Below the pieces are notes generated by a model. That model worked only from the letters and a program-made list of their open reading frames with translations, was not told the DNA's origin and searched no databases. From positions 24,311,227 through 24,375,226 of the forward strand of contig OW028576.1 of NCBI GenBank assembly GCA_932294295.1: a DNA stretch of 64,000 bases, read 5' to 3'. Positions 11,026 to 22,412 of this stretch are shown piece after piece. The DNA comes from Alitta virens. Taxonomy: Eukaryota; Annelida; Polychaeta; Phyllodocida; Nereididae. The translations under genes and the position numbers were made by a program. The stretch's first letter is position 1, and each line of letters starts with the position of its first letter.

Positions 11026-14000
11026 GTGTTTGGTACCATTGAATTATCGCCCATATCAGCACCGGTTTGTTTATATTCTGTTAGCGACCTCAGACAAGTT
11101 TCTCAGATGGCTTTTTCCATCCAATACTGGGTGGATTACACTAGGGAGTGTAAAAAACTTCAAAGAAAGTCGGAACAAGCTGTGGCTTGTGACAGAGTGC
11201 TGTCATTTAACTATGATGCAGGTGAAATGACAGCTGCTGCCCATGTTCAGGCCTCTATGAAGGATAAATCATACAGAGTGCAGGTGAGTCTTTTTTTTTT
11301 TTTTTGTTGACTTATATTTCAATGCATTGTTTGTATCATTACATAACTTCTTTCTTTTTTTTTTTTTTTTGGGGGGGGGGTGAAATTTTTGACTTTATAT
11401 TATTTCAATGCTATTGTTTGTATCATTACATGTATAACTTTCTAGGGGGGGGGATGTGACTCAATTTTTTGACTTTATATATATTTCAATGCTATTGTTT
11501 TTATTATCATTACATACATTTTTTTGGTGGGGGGTGACACAATTTTTTGACTTTATATATTTCAATGCCATTGTTTGTATCATTACATAACTCCCTTCTT
11601 ATGTCAGGTATTTCTGGATGAATCATACGGAGTGAAGAGTGTGTGTGGATGTGTGCTCAGGGAGAGCAGATGCCATCATGTTGCTGCTGTTCTGATTTTT
11701 GGGTAAAGCCTTTTTTAATTTGTTAACATGAACTTGAAAAATAAAAGTATCAATCTCTGAAAAAGTGTTAAATATTGTGGGCTGGTACCTATTAAAACTA
11801 AACGGGTGTCAGTTAAAATTTTAAAAGGAATATGTATGTTTTTTCTGGACATTAGTAAATTATATTATGTGTCACTGAACTGAAAAGTCAGCTATACTAT
11901 ACAACCAGTTTTATATATTTTCTTGTACACAAATTACCAAAATAAAAGCATTTGGTAAACTTTTTTTCTTTCCTAATTGCAGCTACTGAAATGTTGCTAA
12001 AACATCTGTAAAATGCAGTTGGCTGAACCGTCCCAAGTCTGCCAAGGCCAAGGTCAAAGAAGTAAAGACTCTGGGAGAATTGTACCCATCAAAAAAGCCA
12101 GAGTTCAGGTGGGTATTTTTAAAATTAGATCGTATGATTGCTGTGTTCCACCACTGTCACACCATGGACGTATTATAAATATACCTCCATGGTCACACCA
12201 CCGTTACATTTATCTTGCTTTTTTGATCACTTTGTGCCTTTTATTGATTTGTCCCATGTGTGTCCTAGAGCACTAGATCAACCATTTGATCAAAATGATA
12301 AAGACTTCTTATTCACGGAGTTGACAAGCCTTGGACGATTCACGGGTAAACTGCTGTTTGAGCAAGCGCATGACATGCTTGTAGCTGTTTCCATTTACAA
12401 AGTAGTTACGTTTCCTCACCAGTACTTAGTACATATGCATATCTTGCCACAAAGCATGGTCAAACCCCAACAAACCATCATACAGCATGATTCTGTCCCA
12501 GCAACCTGCTTGTTTTCCTGTTGTCCTGTCCCATACAAATTTCAAAATATTAGTTGCCTGAATCAGAAGTATTTCAGCATGTATACAATAGTCCATGAGT
12601 TGTGCTAGACTGTTAATTTCATGAAAATTGAATAACCATATAGTTTTTTTAATTTACTCTTGACAATATAGACCAACAATTGACTAACTGCCATATTATT
12701 GCAGCATTGCACTGGATGCTGTCAGAGGAACCTGAAGGAGAAAAAAAACCACTTCCAGCCATAGAAGAACTTATTGTTTCTGACCATTACTTGGCAAACG
12801 GCAAACATGGCTGAAGGAAAACTTGCAAGTGAATGAAGACATCATCAAGCAGGTATTATTTTTGCCTTATGAAATCTCACCCAGCTAACAATGGTAGCCA
12901 AAATTTTCACTTGTTTGTAAAGTTTGTATTTGTTCCACTAAAGGTAGCAGAAGTGACCATTGGCCAGAGGAGTAACCCTTTTTGGTCAATCATACGAAAG
13001 CTGCGATTGACAGCTTCAAACTTTGGGGGTCATTCTGGATGCAATAAGACTTGGCAGGTATGAGGAAAGCTCAATTTCAGATGTTTGAACACATTTATTG
13101 ACAACTGTAAGGAGACAGGTTAAATGCCATTTGCAATTTGTCCTAACAAAAAAAGATGAAAGACAATGTACATAGAAATTTCTGCTAAAGAATCAAATCT
13201 ATTAGTAAGCTATTTCCACACAATAACAGTTTTTTAATTTTTTATTGCACACCACTATGCATAATATATACAATGTATATTTCAGTTTCTATTACTTTTT
13301 ACAGGGTTTCTCAATCATGCAAGAAACGTCTTACATCAGCCTACAACCTTGAAAAGATTGCCCCGATTGTTTGGGGGATATCCCATGATCTTCAAGCATA
13401 CAAGGAAATGAGAGCATGTGTCACAGAATCTGGTAAATATGATTTCCACAAAACAGAATGTCACTGGCTACTCTTCATAGAAAATGTCACTTTCATTAAG
13501 TTTACAATGGCAACTCTTCGAACAGTACTACAACATGATGTTTACATTTTGCAGGAATATGGTTACATGAGTCAGGAGTTCTGGGGGAATCTCCTGATGG
13601 TTTGGTTGTCAGACCACCTACTGTCCATGTCCACTACAACGATCAAAATTGTGAGAAACTGCCTCCTGATCTACTGGAAATCAAGTGCCCCTACTCAGCT
13701 AGAGACCTCACCATTACTGAAGCTGTGACCACAGTAAAATATTTTTTTCTAGGTATAATCAGATGTTAACAAATTCCTAAAATTATATAGCACATGAAAT
13801 GAGTATTTGCAAATTAATTATTTTAATTTTCTAATTGTAAGAAATGTGCTTTATTTAATTTCCAGTTGAAGAGAGTGGTCAGCTCCATCTGCCTGAGAGA
13901 CACCATTATTATCACCAGATTCAGGGTCAAATTTATTTGACAAAAAAACAATGTTGTGATTTGCTTGTGTGGACAACCCAAGATATGCAAGTTGTCCGTA

Positions 14001-14086
14001 TCAACAAAGACTTCTCTTGGGGAAAAAATTTGGACAAGATGATCAAGTTTTACTTTGAAACATTCATTGATTTGATAACTGAATGA
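11026..14086 (+). pseudogene. ISL2EU second gene: SWIM zinc finger plus YqaJ nuclease, broken
   Basis: Putative exons are about 11026-11283, 11608-11702, 11983-12108, 12269-12345, 12705-12852, 12944-13057, 13305-13432, 13555-13733 and about 13866-14086. Exon 2 gives a SWIM motif (CGC, then CHH after six residues). Exon 6 gives the QRSNPFW and LTASNFG signature that opens YqaJ domains. Exon 8 gives ESPDGL (metal-binding Asp) and LEIKCPY (the E-x-K pair), and the last exon gives YYHQIQGQIYLT. YqaJ proteins are recombination exonucleases, and ISL2EU elements are known to carry one beside the transposase. Damage seen: an in-frame TGA at 11987-11989 in exon 3 and a frameshift in exon 5 near 12800. 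The exact last acceptor is uncertain. Confidence 0.8.
11287..11607. repeat. Intronic minisatellite, about 80 bp x 4, with T/G runs
   Basis: Four units each combine a poly-T run, often followed by a poly-G run, with GACTTTATAT, TTTCAATGC(A/T/C)ATTG and ATCATTACAT. They fill the intron between the first two putative exons of the YqaJ gene. The arrangement suggests local tandem duplication of a homopolymer-rich unit. Confidence 0.8.
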
Positions 14087-14281
14087 AAATATAGCTGATG
14101 AGTTGCTATCATTAAAATATCACTAACATTAAATCAGAGTTCTTATTGTTCTTACAAAATGCCACCAATACCATTCAAGGCTAATATTTACCAAGCCGTT
14201 TTTGTATACACAACTATTAAAAGTTTGTAGAACTTTGAAATTGTTATTGTTTGATGTTCACTTGTGTGGAATAATACGTCT

Positions 14282-16297
14282 TTACTTGAGAATTTCAACA
14301 TTGCCTACATCATACTGGTCTGAAATTTCTTTGAGTAAGGGGGCCTGAAGATTTACCAAACAGCAGCACACTTGGAAAATGTTTGTCGATATTGGACGCA
14401 AATAGAATGGGATATGATTTTAAATTTCAAAATTATTAATTTGTTCGTTGGCTCTCTACACATGGATTCTTGCCTTGCCAATTTTAAAGCACATTTCAGC
14501 CTCCTGCTTTGAAAAGTGAGCTTTTCCTGAAAGAAAAGGAGGAATGTTAAGACTAACTCCTTTTGGTAAACGGGAAAAAAGGGTAAACCCCTTATCTGCC
14601 AGAATCATGTCACCAGGAACAAATTGTTTCAACATTTCAGAGTGGTCAACAATGCTCACATCTGACACAGAAGCAGGATAGAGTTCAGAGACGTACACAA
14701 TGGCAGCATTGGGTGCAACACATGTTACAGCTTTTGCAGTGTGACGGCTTTTGTAACTGCTGTAAGAGTCACTCTGCTTATCCAGGTCACTGGGTATATC
14801 CTGAGTGATCTCAGTGGCATCCATGACTGCCTGTGCTGATATGAAGTCACTGAAAGACTGTGGCATGGACCCACAACATTTCAGTTGTGAAGGCATGCCC
14901 TTCAACATGATGCCAACAAAACAAATTTCATGCAAAGCATGCAAAATGGTTTGAAAAACGTTCGCAACAGTAGTATGGCTGACACTGAAACGTTCAGCCA
15001 AATCCAAATCCTGAGATCCAAGGCGAAGTTTCATCAGCGTCATAAGTAGCTGGTCCTTCAGTGGAATTGATGTGACTTTCCAACCATAGTAATAATTTAA
15101 GTTGAATCGGGCCAGCAACTTGACAATAATTTCAAATAAATCGTAGGTCAGTGAGGTATACAACAGCATCTGCAAAGGGAAAGGAGGTTTAGTCACAACT
15201 GAAGTACTGATTCAGTCGGAAATATTGCCACTGAAGTTACTTGTACTAAATTGTACACCTACCTTTAAGTCATTGTGTTTGATGTCATCAACAGTCATGG
15301 TGCTTTTTGCAATTTTCAGTTGTTTGAGTTGTTCCTCAAGATCACTGATTTTAGTTTTACATGTCCTGACATGAACTTGCATAGCAGTATATTTATTTTG
15401 CAGTACTGATGATGAACAACAGTAAGAGTGGTCAGTGAGTCGCAAACTCCCAATTTGAGGTTCTAAGTCAACGTCATCATCAATCGGATCAACTTCCAGT
15501 GACGAGGTACTTGGACGAATGGTCAACTTAGGTTCAGTCACTTTCCTGAAACAGAATGATATATATTAAAATTAATATACAACAAATTTGTCATTGACAG
15601 AATAAGTTTTGACAAACTTTTTGACATGTCTACTAAACATCTTGACACTATACAAAGTGTAGCATCTTCAGTCAATTTGCCTTAAATCTATTTATAAATT
15701 TACAATACAATGTACTGAATTTGAGGATGTATATTCTACCTTTTCTTTGGTCTGCAGCCAATTTCAGGGAAGTCAAAGATTTTCCCCTGGTTCCACGCAA
15801 ACAATGTTGGTCCATTTTCCTTTACTCCATCTTTAAAATGGCAGCTGCAAAGTCTGTCATTATCTCCAACTCTTCGGTCAGCCCTCCTGCAAAAAAAATA
15901 AAATAATTCTTATTTACTTTGTAATATTGTATAAATGTATGTTTGACAGTTTTGGCCATATTCCTTCCTTAAAATCATGAAAAGTAGCATATCATGGGGG
16001 GGGGGAGCCTGGGACGTGGGTTTGGGAGCTAACCCCCACCATTGGGTCCCCAATCCCAATACTGCTTCCCAAGAGGGGTTAGAGTGAATACATTCAGTTA
16101 CACAACCTCACAACAATGGCCTATTACAATTTCAGTTTTTATGTAATTCATAGTTATAAACACTGAGGCACGTACGTGATAAGGACATTATAACTTGTAA
16201 ACATGATACTATATTGATAGTCTTTACAATTCTCACCTGCCCAGCCTTTCCCATCACTGCTGTGACAGTTGCACTGACTCGCAAAACAAACAACCAT
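14282..16297 (-). pseudogene. ISL2EU transposase (THAP and DDE domains), inactivated
   Basis: Putative minus-strand exons are 16297-16237 (start MVVCFASQC, the first half of a THAP zinc finger), 15886-15740 (RLCSCHFKDG and FAWN, the second half), 15545-15263 (coiled coil) and 15169-14282. The last exon has a helix-turn-helix (SVSHTTVANVF), VMDATEI with the first catalytic Asp, ILADKGF with the second, and ARIHV leading to where the catalytic Glu is expected. There the frame hits TAG (14456-14458), and another stop follows before the homologous C-terminus ends near 14282. The middle of the THAP domain was not found. Such transposases bind the terminal repeats and cut the element out, but this copy cannot make the full catalytic triad. 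Confidence 0.82.
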
Positions 16298-16474
16298 GTC
16301 ACAACACCTCTAAAAATCACGTCCTGCTTGCCTACAGTTGAAAAATACCACGCCACGATGACCGTCTCTATGCGTAAACAAAGGAGTGAGCGTTAACAAA
16401 GGGTTCCGGAAGTAGTTTTTTGGCGCATGAACGTACCTCCAACGCCGGAGAGTGAACGAGAACTTGCAGAGCCT

Positions 16475-17875
16475 ATTGATAATATATAGTTTCTTCAGTT
16501 GCCAGATAAATGTAAACAGCCAACATAAAGTATGTTGACTTATAAAGACATTAAAATGGGTGTGTTGAATATCATTCCATGCAAAATAAACCTTTCAGAT
16601 TTGTATTTATTTGTATTTATACTTTATTTATTTTAACACAAGTAAATACAAACCTTAAAGGTTCATTTTGTATGAAATGATGCCTAACATCTTTATGCAT
16701 TGTTGCTGAATTTCATATATATACCTTTGGATCATTGCCATAGCCCATATATGACTATTTTGGACATATGAATGATAATCTTGGTAGTAGATTAGCTAAG
16801 GGAACATGATATGGTGTTGATAAAACTATCCAACTGAATACTCCTTATTGTGCATAAAGTCTTTGAAACAGAACAATTAAATGGCAGGAAAAGGATAGAA
16901 AATTATTTTTATGCCCACTTGGCTTTACTCTGAACATAATGAATTGCTGTTAATAAGTTGTAAGACATTATAACCTGCAGGAACACTGTAATATTTCACA
17001 TTTAGCAGAATATAATGCACAATGAAAAACTTCAAGATTTCAAAAATAGGACATCTTGGACACTAATTAGTATTGCGTAACAGGCTATGTAGGCCAAGTG
17101 GCAATTGTTTTGCTTCATCATACACACTAAACTGACTTTTTAAACTGACTTTTTATTCAAATTTGTTTTGAAATCATTACAGTATTACACACTTGAAGTA
17201 TTGACCTGTACAGTATTAACTCTCATTTTTATATTCATGTATGTATATGTAAACAAACCTGGAACTGACTTGCGTTTATCAAGTAAATATTTAGAAATAC
17301 TAGTAGATCATAGATTGTATATATAGTAGATGTAGACACTAGACTTGTTTTTGTTATGTTGTATATTTGTTTGTTTTGTAATATTGTATGACACATGTAT
17401 CAATTCCTGATATCAGGCTTGTCAATAAAACGATATATATATACTATATAAACACTCAAGAAATAATACTTTTCCAAATTTTTATAAACAAAGCCAAGAT
17501 ATGTCAGTGCGACCATCACAAGGCCCCACTAGGCCATACATAGTGTTACTGTAAGATTTCATTAGGGTTTGTGCATTAGTGTTAGAGTTCAGCTCTAGAA
17601 ACTAAAGTGAGTTCTGCTCTGGAAATGAAGTGTAACGCCCACCCTCCTGCCTGTCGGATGAACACTTAACAATGATGCATGTATGCTATGTGGGATTTAA
17701 TGCTGGTTTAGCCACAGCGCAGCCTATGTTTTGTTGTTTTTTAATGCTTTGTACGTTGACCGCGTATGCATGTGGTGTTGTCTAGTATGCATGAAGTGCA
17801 GAGGATTATCTGTATGAATTAGCACCGATGAATAAGGTAAAAAACTAATTAAAACTTTTCTGTTTGGTTATTCAG
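16475..17875. other. Intron-like sequence with an inverted dispersed repeat
   Basis: 16475-17010 is homologous to 59155-59700. About 17050-17840 is extra compared with that paralogue. It contains, at roughly 17480-17660, an inverted copy of the dispersed repeat found at 10230 and 58100. No ORF is supported. Confidence 0.7.
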
Positions 17876-20851
17876 CTTTTGGTCAATTTCAAGGTGCGAT
17901 TAACTTTTGCGAGGACAGATCAACTGCAATTGAACGAGGTCAAATCCAGTGTTCAGTGACTGCCAATTACCAAAGTGGACCTCGCTATACATGTCAACTC
18001 AATTGTCACCCTGGTTATGTTGCTTATCCTTCAAGGCAAATAACTTGTACTTCAAATGGCAACAGAGTATGGCGAATCGACAGTAATGGAAACCGCGCTT
18101 ATGTCTACACTGGAACATGGTCCAGCAAAATTGAACTAGCTGAATGTAGGGGTATGTCTATGATTTCTAATTGATTTGTTTGTGCTCTTTAATTTTCAAT
18201 CTAATTGCAATCAACATCTATACTCCTTTACACCAATAGCCAAACCTTTCAAATGTCCTTGTTATTAACCTGTCATTTCAAACACATTCTAAAGTGTGCT
18301 TATGCTTTGCATAATTGTCCATTTGTTAGAACTACCATGCAGAATTTTGAAATGTGCCGTGAATTTTGCATATGTTTGCGCTACAGAGAAAAATGAATCA
18401 TTATGTGATTTACAATATATTTGTATATCTATTAATGATAACACAATAGACAGAAGCTGCATCATTTATTTAGTGGCAGGCTTATATGCTCAGACTGCAA
18501 GTAAGATATATAAGTTATACTGTAATTGTGTAGTTGTTATATGTGTCATTAAAAGGTGCTGGTAACTACTCAATTCCAGCTCCAACCTCCTGTCCAAGTG
18601 CCAGCTTTCCGACACACGGCAGTGCTACTTGAACAACAGAAAACAACACCATAACATGCCTCCGAACATGTGAATATCCTTATGAAGTGACTGATCCAGA
18701 ATTTCAGAAGGAGCATTGTGGTCCACACACCAAGTTCCTTTGGTCTCATTTCTTGCGCCACAACTCAACTACTATGCCACCTTGTGCGCGTAAGTATATT
18801 ACAGTATAAAACCCAAAAAAATATATTTATTTCATCGAAATAATTGTAAAAGTGAAAAAAATAAAACTTGATTTCAGCACTCTGTGGTTTGCACCTAACA
18901 AGCCAAATCTTGTGTGCTGTTGATATTGAGGTTTAAGTGTTACTTTATATTATGTTGTCTTCTGTAATGAAAATTCTGTCTGGGTGAAAAGGTCTTGTTA
19001 GCACCCACATATGTTATAATGACTTTCAAAGTATAGCGCTTAAATTCCTACTTGAGAACATTTTGATCAAAATAACTAGAAGGGGTACAAAGCTAAATAA
19101 TCCATCATACTGCTCCTTTTGCCGATCCCCTCTGCATAAAGTGTAAATACTAACATTATACTTCAAAAGTGCTGCAGTTATCATCGGTTTTGCAGAGTAT
19201 TCAAAGTTGTTTTTACATGACGTTGTAGGTACTATTTCCTATGCACTGATTTGCATATTTAAATTCTGACACCACAGGTGTGTTTTAATTGTATGTTTCA
19301 TTTCTTAATTCAGCTCCAGTGAAATGCAGACCTTTGCAAGACACAGACATGCCAGAACATGGCCAAATACGTTGTCGAGTAGAAGATTGGGCAGACACCA
19401 TTATTTGTGACCTTGATTGTGAACGTGGCTATGTTCCAAAGAAAACAAGCAAACACTATGTGTTCTGTGGTCCAACAACAGCATTCTTTTGGTCTCATGT
19501 GCATGCTGCAAGAAACTCTTATGCTATGATTGGAGGATGTGAATGTAAGTTTTTTCTCCTGGCTGGTGAGAAGTCCAACATGGAGTTTTTTTCAGTTGGA
19601 AGCGAAAAAAGGTGCTCTCTATATATAATATTCAACTCTTTCTATACCAATATCAGTATTCCTCATACCACACCTCTTTATGTTGGATGACACACCATCC
19701 CCATTACATATATTCTCCACTCAACAGAATCCCCCAGCAGACATCATTCTACCTGATTAGCAGCTGGTCGATATACTCTGCTGCTGTACAACATATGCCT
19801 ATGCTGGATGACAATGAAGCATTGTGATCAGATCACCTCACTTGAACTGAGAATATAACTTAAGAATAGCTGTCAATTAGTTATACTATTATTACTAAGA
19901 TGATTAAAGAACCCACCACAGTTGGAAACAACTGCTGTAGCTTTATCAAAATCAATTAGCTCAAGTTATCATTAACAAAGTATTGTCATTTATTATGTTA
20001 CAGAATCGCCTGTGAAAGCAGAGGTCACTGTCACTCTTGACAAACCATGTGACAACATAAGTGCATTTGAAAAACAACAGGGGGCAGAGGAGCTTAAAAA
20101 AGTAATCATATCTGAAATGATGAACCTCAATTATGGATCAAATATAAGTCTCATTGGTTGGAAGGTGTACTGTAATTCTACCACCATTCAGAAGTCTGTA
20201 ACATTGACTGGAAATCAGAGAAAAGATGATACATCTGACCATGAAAGTACAACCAGAACTAATGTCACAACTTCATCACCTGCGAGTAAATCATCATCAG
20301 AGGACTTCGAGGAGGTAGAGTTGGAATCAGCATCATCAGAGGAAATCAATCAGAGAGGCAATGACTTGGTGCTGAATTTGACTGAACCGGATTCACAATC
20401 TCCAAATGAAAATGATACTAGCTCACATCATCCTGTAGCAGAGAACAAACCAGATGATGATGATAGCAACAAAACCTTTGTTGTCAATGCGACCATTTCT
20501 GAACTGACATACTCTGTCTATTACAACGTAAGCTGCATCCGCGGAAAGTGTTGGGAAGCTTGCAAAGTGTTGGGTTTGCCAAATGATGATCGGCAGTGCC
20601 TTGACATATGTGTTTATGTGGTAAGATCTTCCTTCAAGCAAGTGCGCCATCTACCGACTTCGTACGCTGGTCATCTTTTAAAGGCAATAGATGTCAGCAC
20701 TGTTCATAACAAAATCATCAAGGGTGCCAAATTCAAATCATTCAATGTCACATCAGCACCATATTCATCTTACACACTCAGTGATAATGATATTCAGTAC
20801 ATAAGGATGAACCAGTACAGGAGATACAGTTCTAGAAATGATCAGTGCTGA
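17876..20851 (+). pseudogene. Sushi-domain secreted protein gene, copy 1, inactivated
   Basis: Four exons match copy 2 in length and phase: 17876-18151, 18580-18789, 19314-19544 and 20004-20851. Two changes would end translation. A TGA at 18630-18632 lies in the second exon, where copy 2 has a Cys codon. The codon split across 19544 and 20004 reads TAA, where copy 2 reads CAA. No signal-peptide exon was found to the left, because the duplicated segment starts downstream of that exon in copy 2. An exon further left, outside the window, cannot be excluded. The terminal exon alone has an open 279-aa frame that is very similar to that of copy 2, so the damage is recent. Confidence 0.85.
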
Positions 20852-22199
20852 GTACTAGGATGAGTCAACACCCCTTCTGTAAGAACAAAAATTAATGGCA
20901 ATGGTAATGCATCAAAATATGTCATAACTTAACATTTGAAAATCTGGTGACAAGATTTTTTAAATTTATATTGTTTAGCACACTGTGAATCCATTCTACT
21001 TACGTGCATGTAGCATACGAAGTGCAACATGCAAAAATAAAATGGGGCACAGGTCAAGATTTGTAATAACCTTAGTAATAATAAGACAAATTTTAGAAGC
21101 AATAGATCCTTGTCACCTGATTTTTAAGACCATCTCATAGTAGAGATTGCAGATAGTTTTGATTAACTGTTTTGTATATTATGTTGTTTCTTTGTGACCC
21201 TGACAAATTGCAATAATGATGAGAACAAAAAGTATCATTAAGAAGATTAGTCTATTAATCTAATGGGTAGTGGGCATGTTTTAACACACTTTCAAATTTA
21301 ATGTGGTGGTCATACAATTTGTGTGCAGTTCAAAGGTTTTCGAAATTTACTACTATTTTAAGCAATACTTGTCCAGGTGCCATTTATATTTTATATTTTA
21401 TGACAATGTAAGACTACAACAACAACTACTACTACTAATTCTACTACTACTTCTACAATTTATATGCTTACTATAACTTAGTATAAGTAGTTTTCCTTGA
21501 GGCCCAATACAGCTCATAATTTTCCGAGCAGATCTAATATGTGTGTTAATTATTTCTGGCGGGAACCTGTTATGCACAATTGCTTTATTAGTGACTTGGA
21601 ATAAAAATAGCATGATATTATCATTATATACAAATCTATTAGTAATATTTCTATTTCAGATACCTTGTTCAGTGAAATTGGGGGGAAAGAAATATGTGAA
21701 TTACAGTTTCCAAATTACAAATAACATATATAGACCTTCATCATACACTTTTGTGGAGTTATATATAAAAAAAACAAGCCTAGACTATTTTGCATGAATG
21801 AGCAATATACAGAACAACTCACAACATGTTTGGAAGCTTCTGAATCTGGAACTGGTCAATGTCACAAAAATTATGCAAGAAATATAAATTTTAATGAATT
21901 CTGAAACTATGGAATGTTGCTCCCAAATTTCATCAAATCTTGCCATGTGCCATGCAAATGAGTATAACTTTTGGCTTTTTTTGTTTTTGGTAGTTTAGCT
22001 TATTTTCTTTGAAAAAAATGGTGATCTTAACTATCAATTTGTGACAGAATGTACATTTGTGTAAAGTACATTATAATAAAGCATTTAAATAAAACTTTAT
22101 TGAGTTAATGATGTTTTGGACTTCTTCAGTTTATAATTATATGGCCAAGACATGCGGCAAATCTAGTTTCACTACTTTCTTTTATATCACACCCAAGGT
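20852..22199. other. 3' flank of sushi gene copy 1
   Basis: Homologous to 63369-64000 as far as about 21420, with an AATAAA at about 21037. After that it is unique AT-rich sequence with a short (ACT/ACA)-type run near 21415-21455. No gene supported. Confidence 0.6.
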
Positions 22200-22412
22200 A
22201 TGCCTTCTTCTGACAACCTGAACAACTGCAATATACTTTATAGTGGCTATACCAGAGTACATGTATACAATTTCAGCACTGGTCGCAATCGAGCAGCTTC
22301 TGAAATCTGGTTAGGAGCTGGACTTGGTTTTATGTTTAGTATATTTTCTATGGTTCTTATTTTGAGCATATTTGATTGGGGTAAAACCAGATCAGCATAT
22401 TTTGAATCATAG
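22200..22412 (+). CDS. Possible small membrane-protein exon (unrecognised)
   Basis: This 70-residue frame ends with a clear hydrophobic stretch of about 22 residues (from LGAGLGFMF to LILSIF), followed by a short polar tail, like a terminal exon of a type I membrane protein. It has several Asn/Thr glycosylation-type sites before the membrane stretch. There are no homologous exons nearby and no second copy in the window. It could be chance. Confidence 0.2.
   Translation: MPSSDNLNNCNILYSGYTRVHVYNFSTGRNRAASEIWLGAGLGFMFSIFSMVLILSIFDWGKTRSAYFES

Larger units (their letters stand above)
10976..16474. mobile_element. ISL2EU (IS4EU) DNA transposon, 5.5 kb
   Basis: The element begins AGGCTCTGCAAGT and ends in its inverse. 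The inverted repeat is about 17 bp, with one single-base gap. It is flanked by AT (10974-10975 and 16475-16476). The paralogous segment at 59130-59170 lacks the element and has a single AT at this point, so the ends and 2-bp target duplication are well supported. It carries two convergent spliced genes typical of this superfamily: a THAP/DDE transposase on the minus strand and a YqaJ-type nuclease gene on the plus strand. Both have inactivating changes. Confidence 0.93.
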
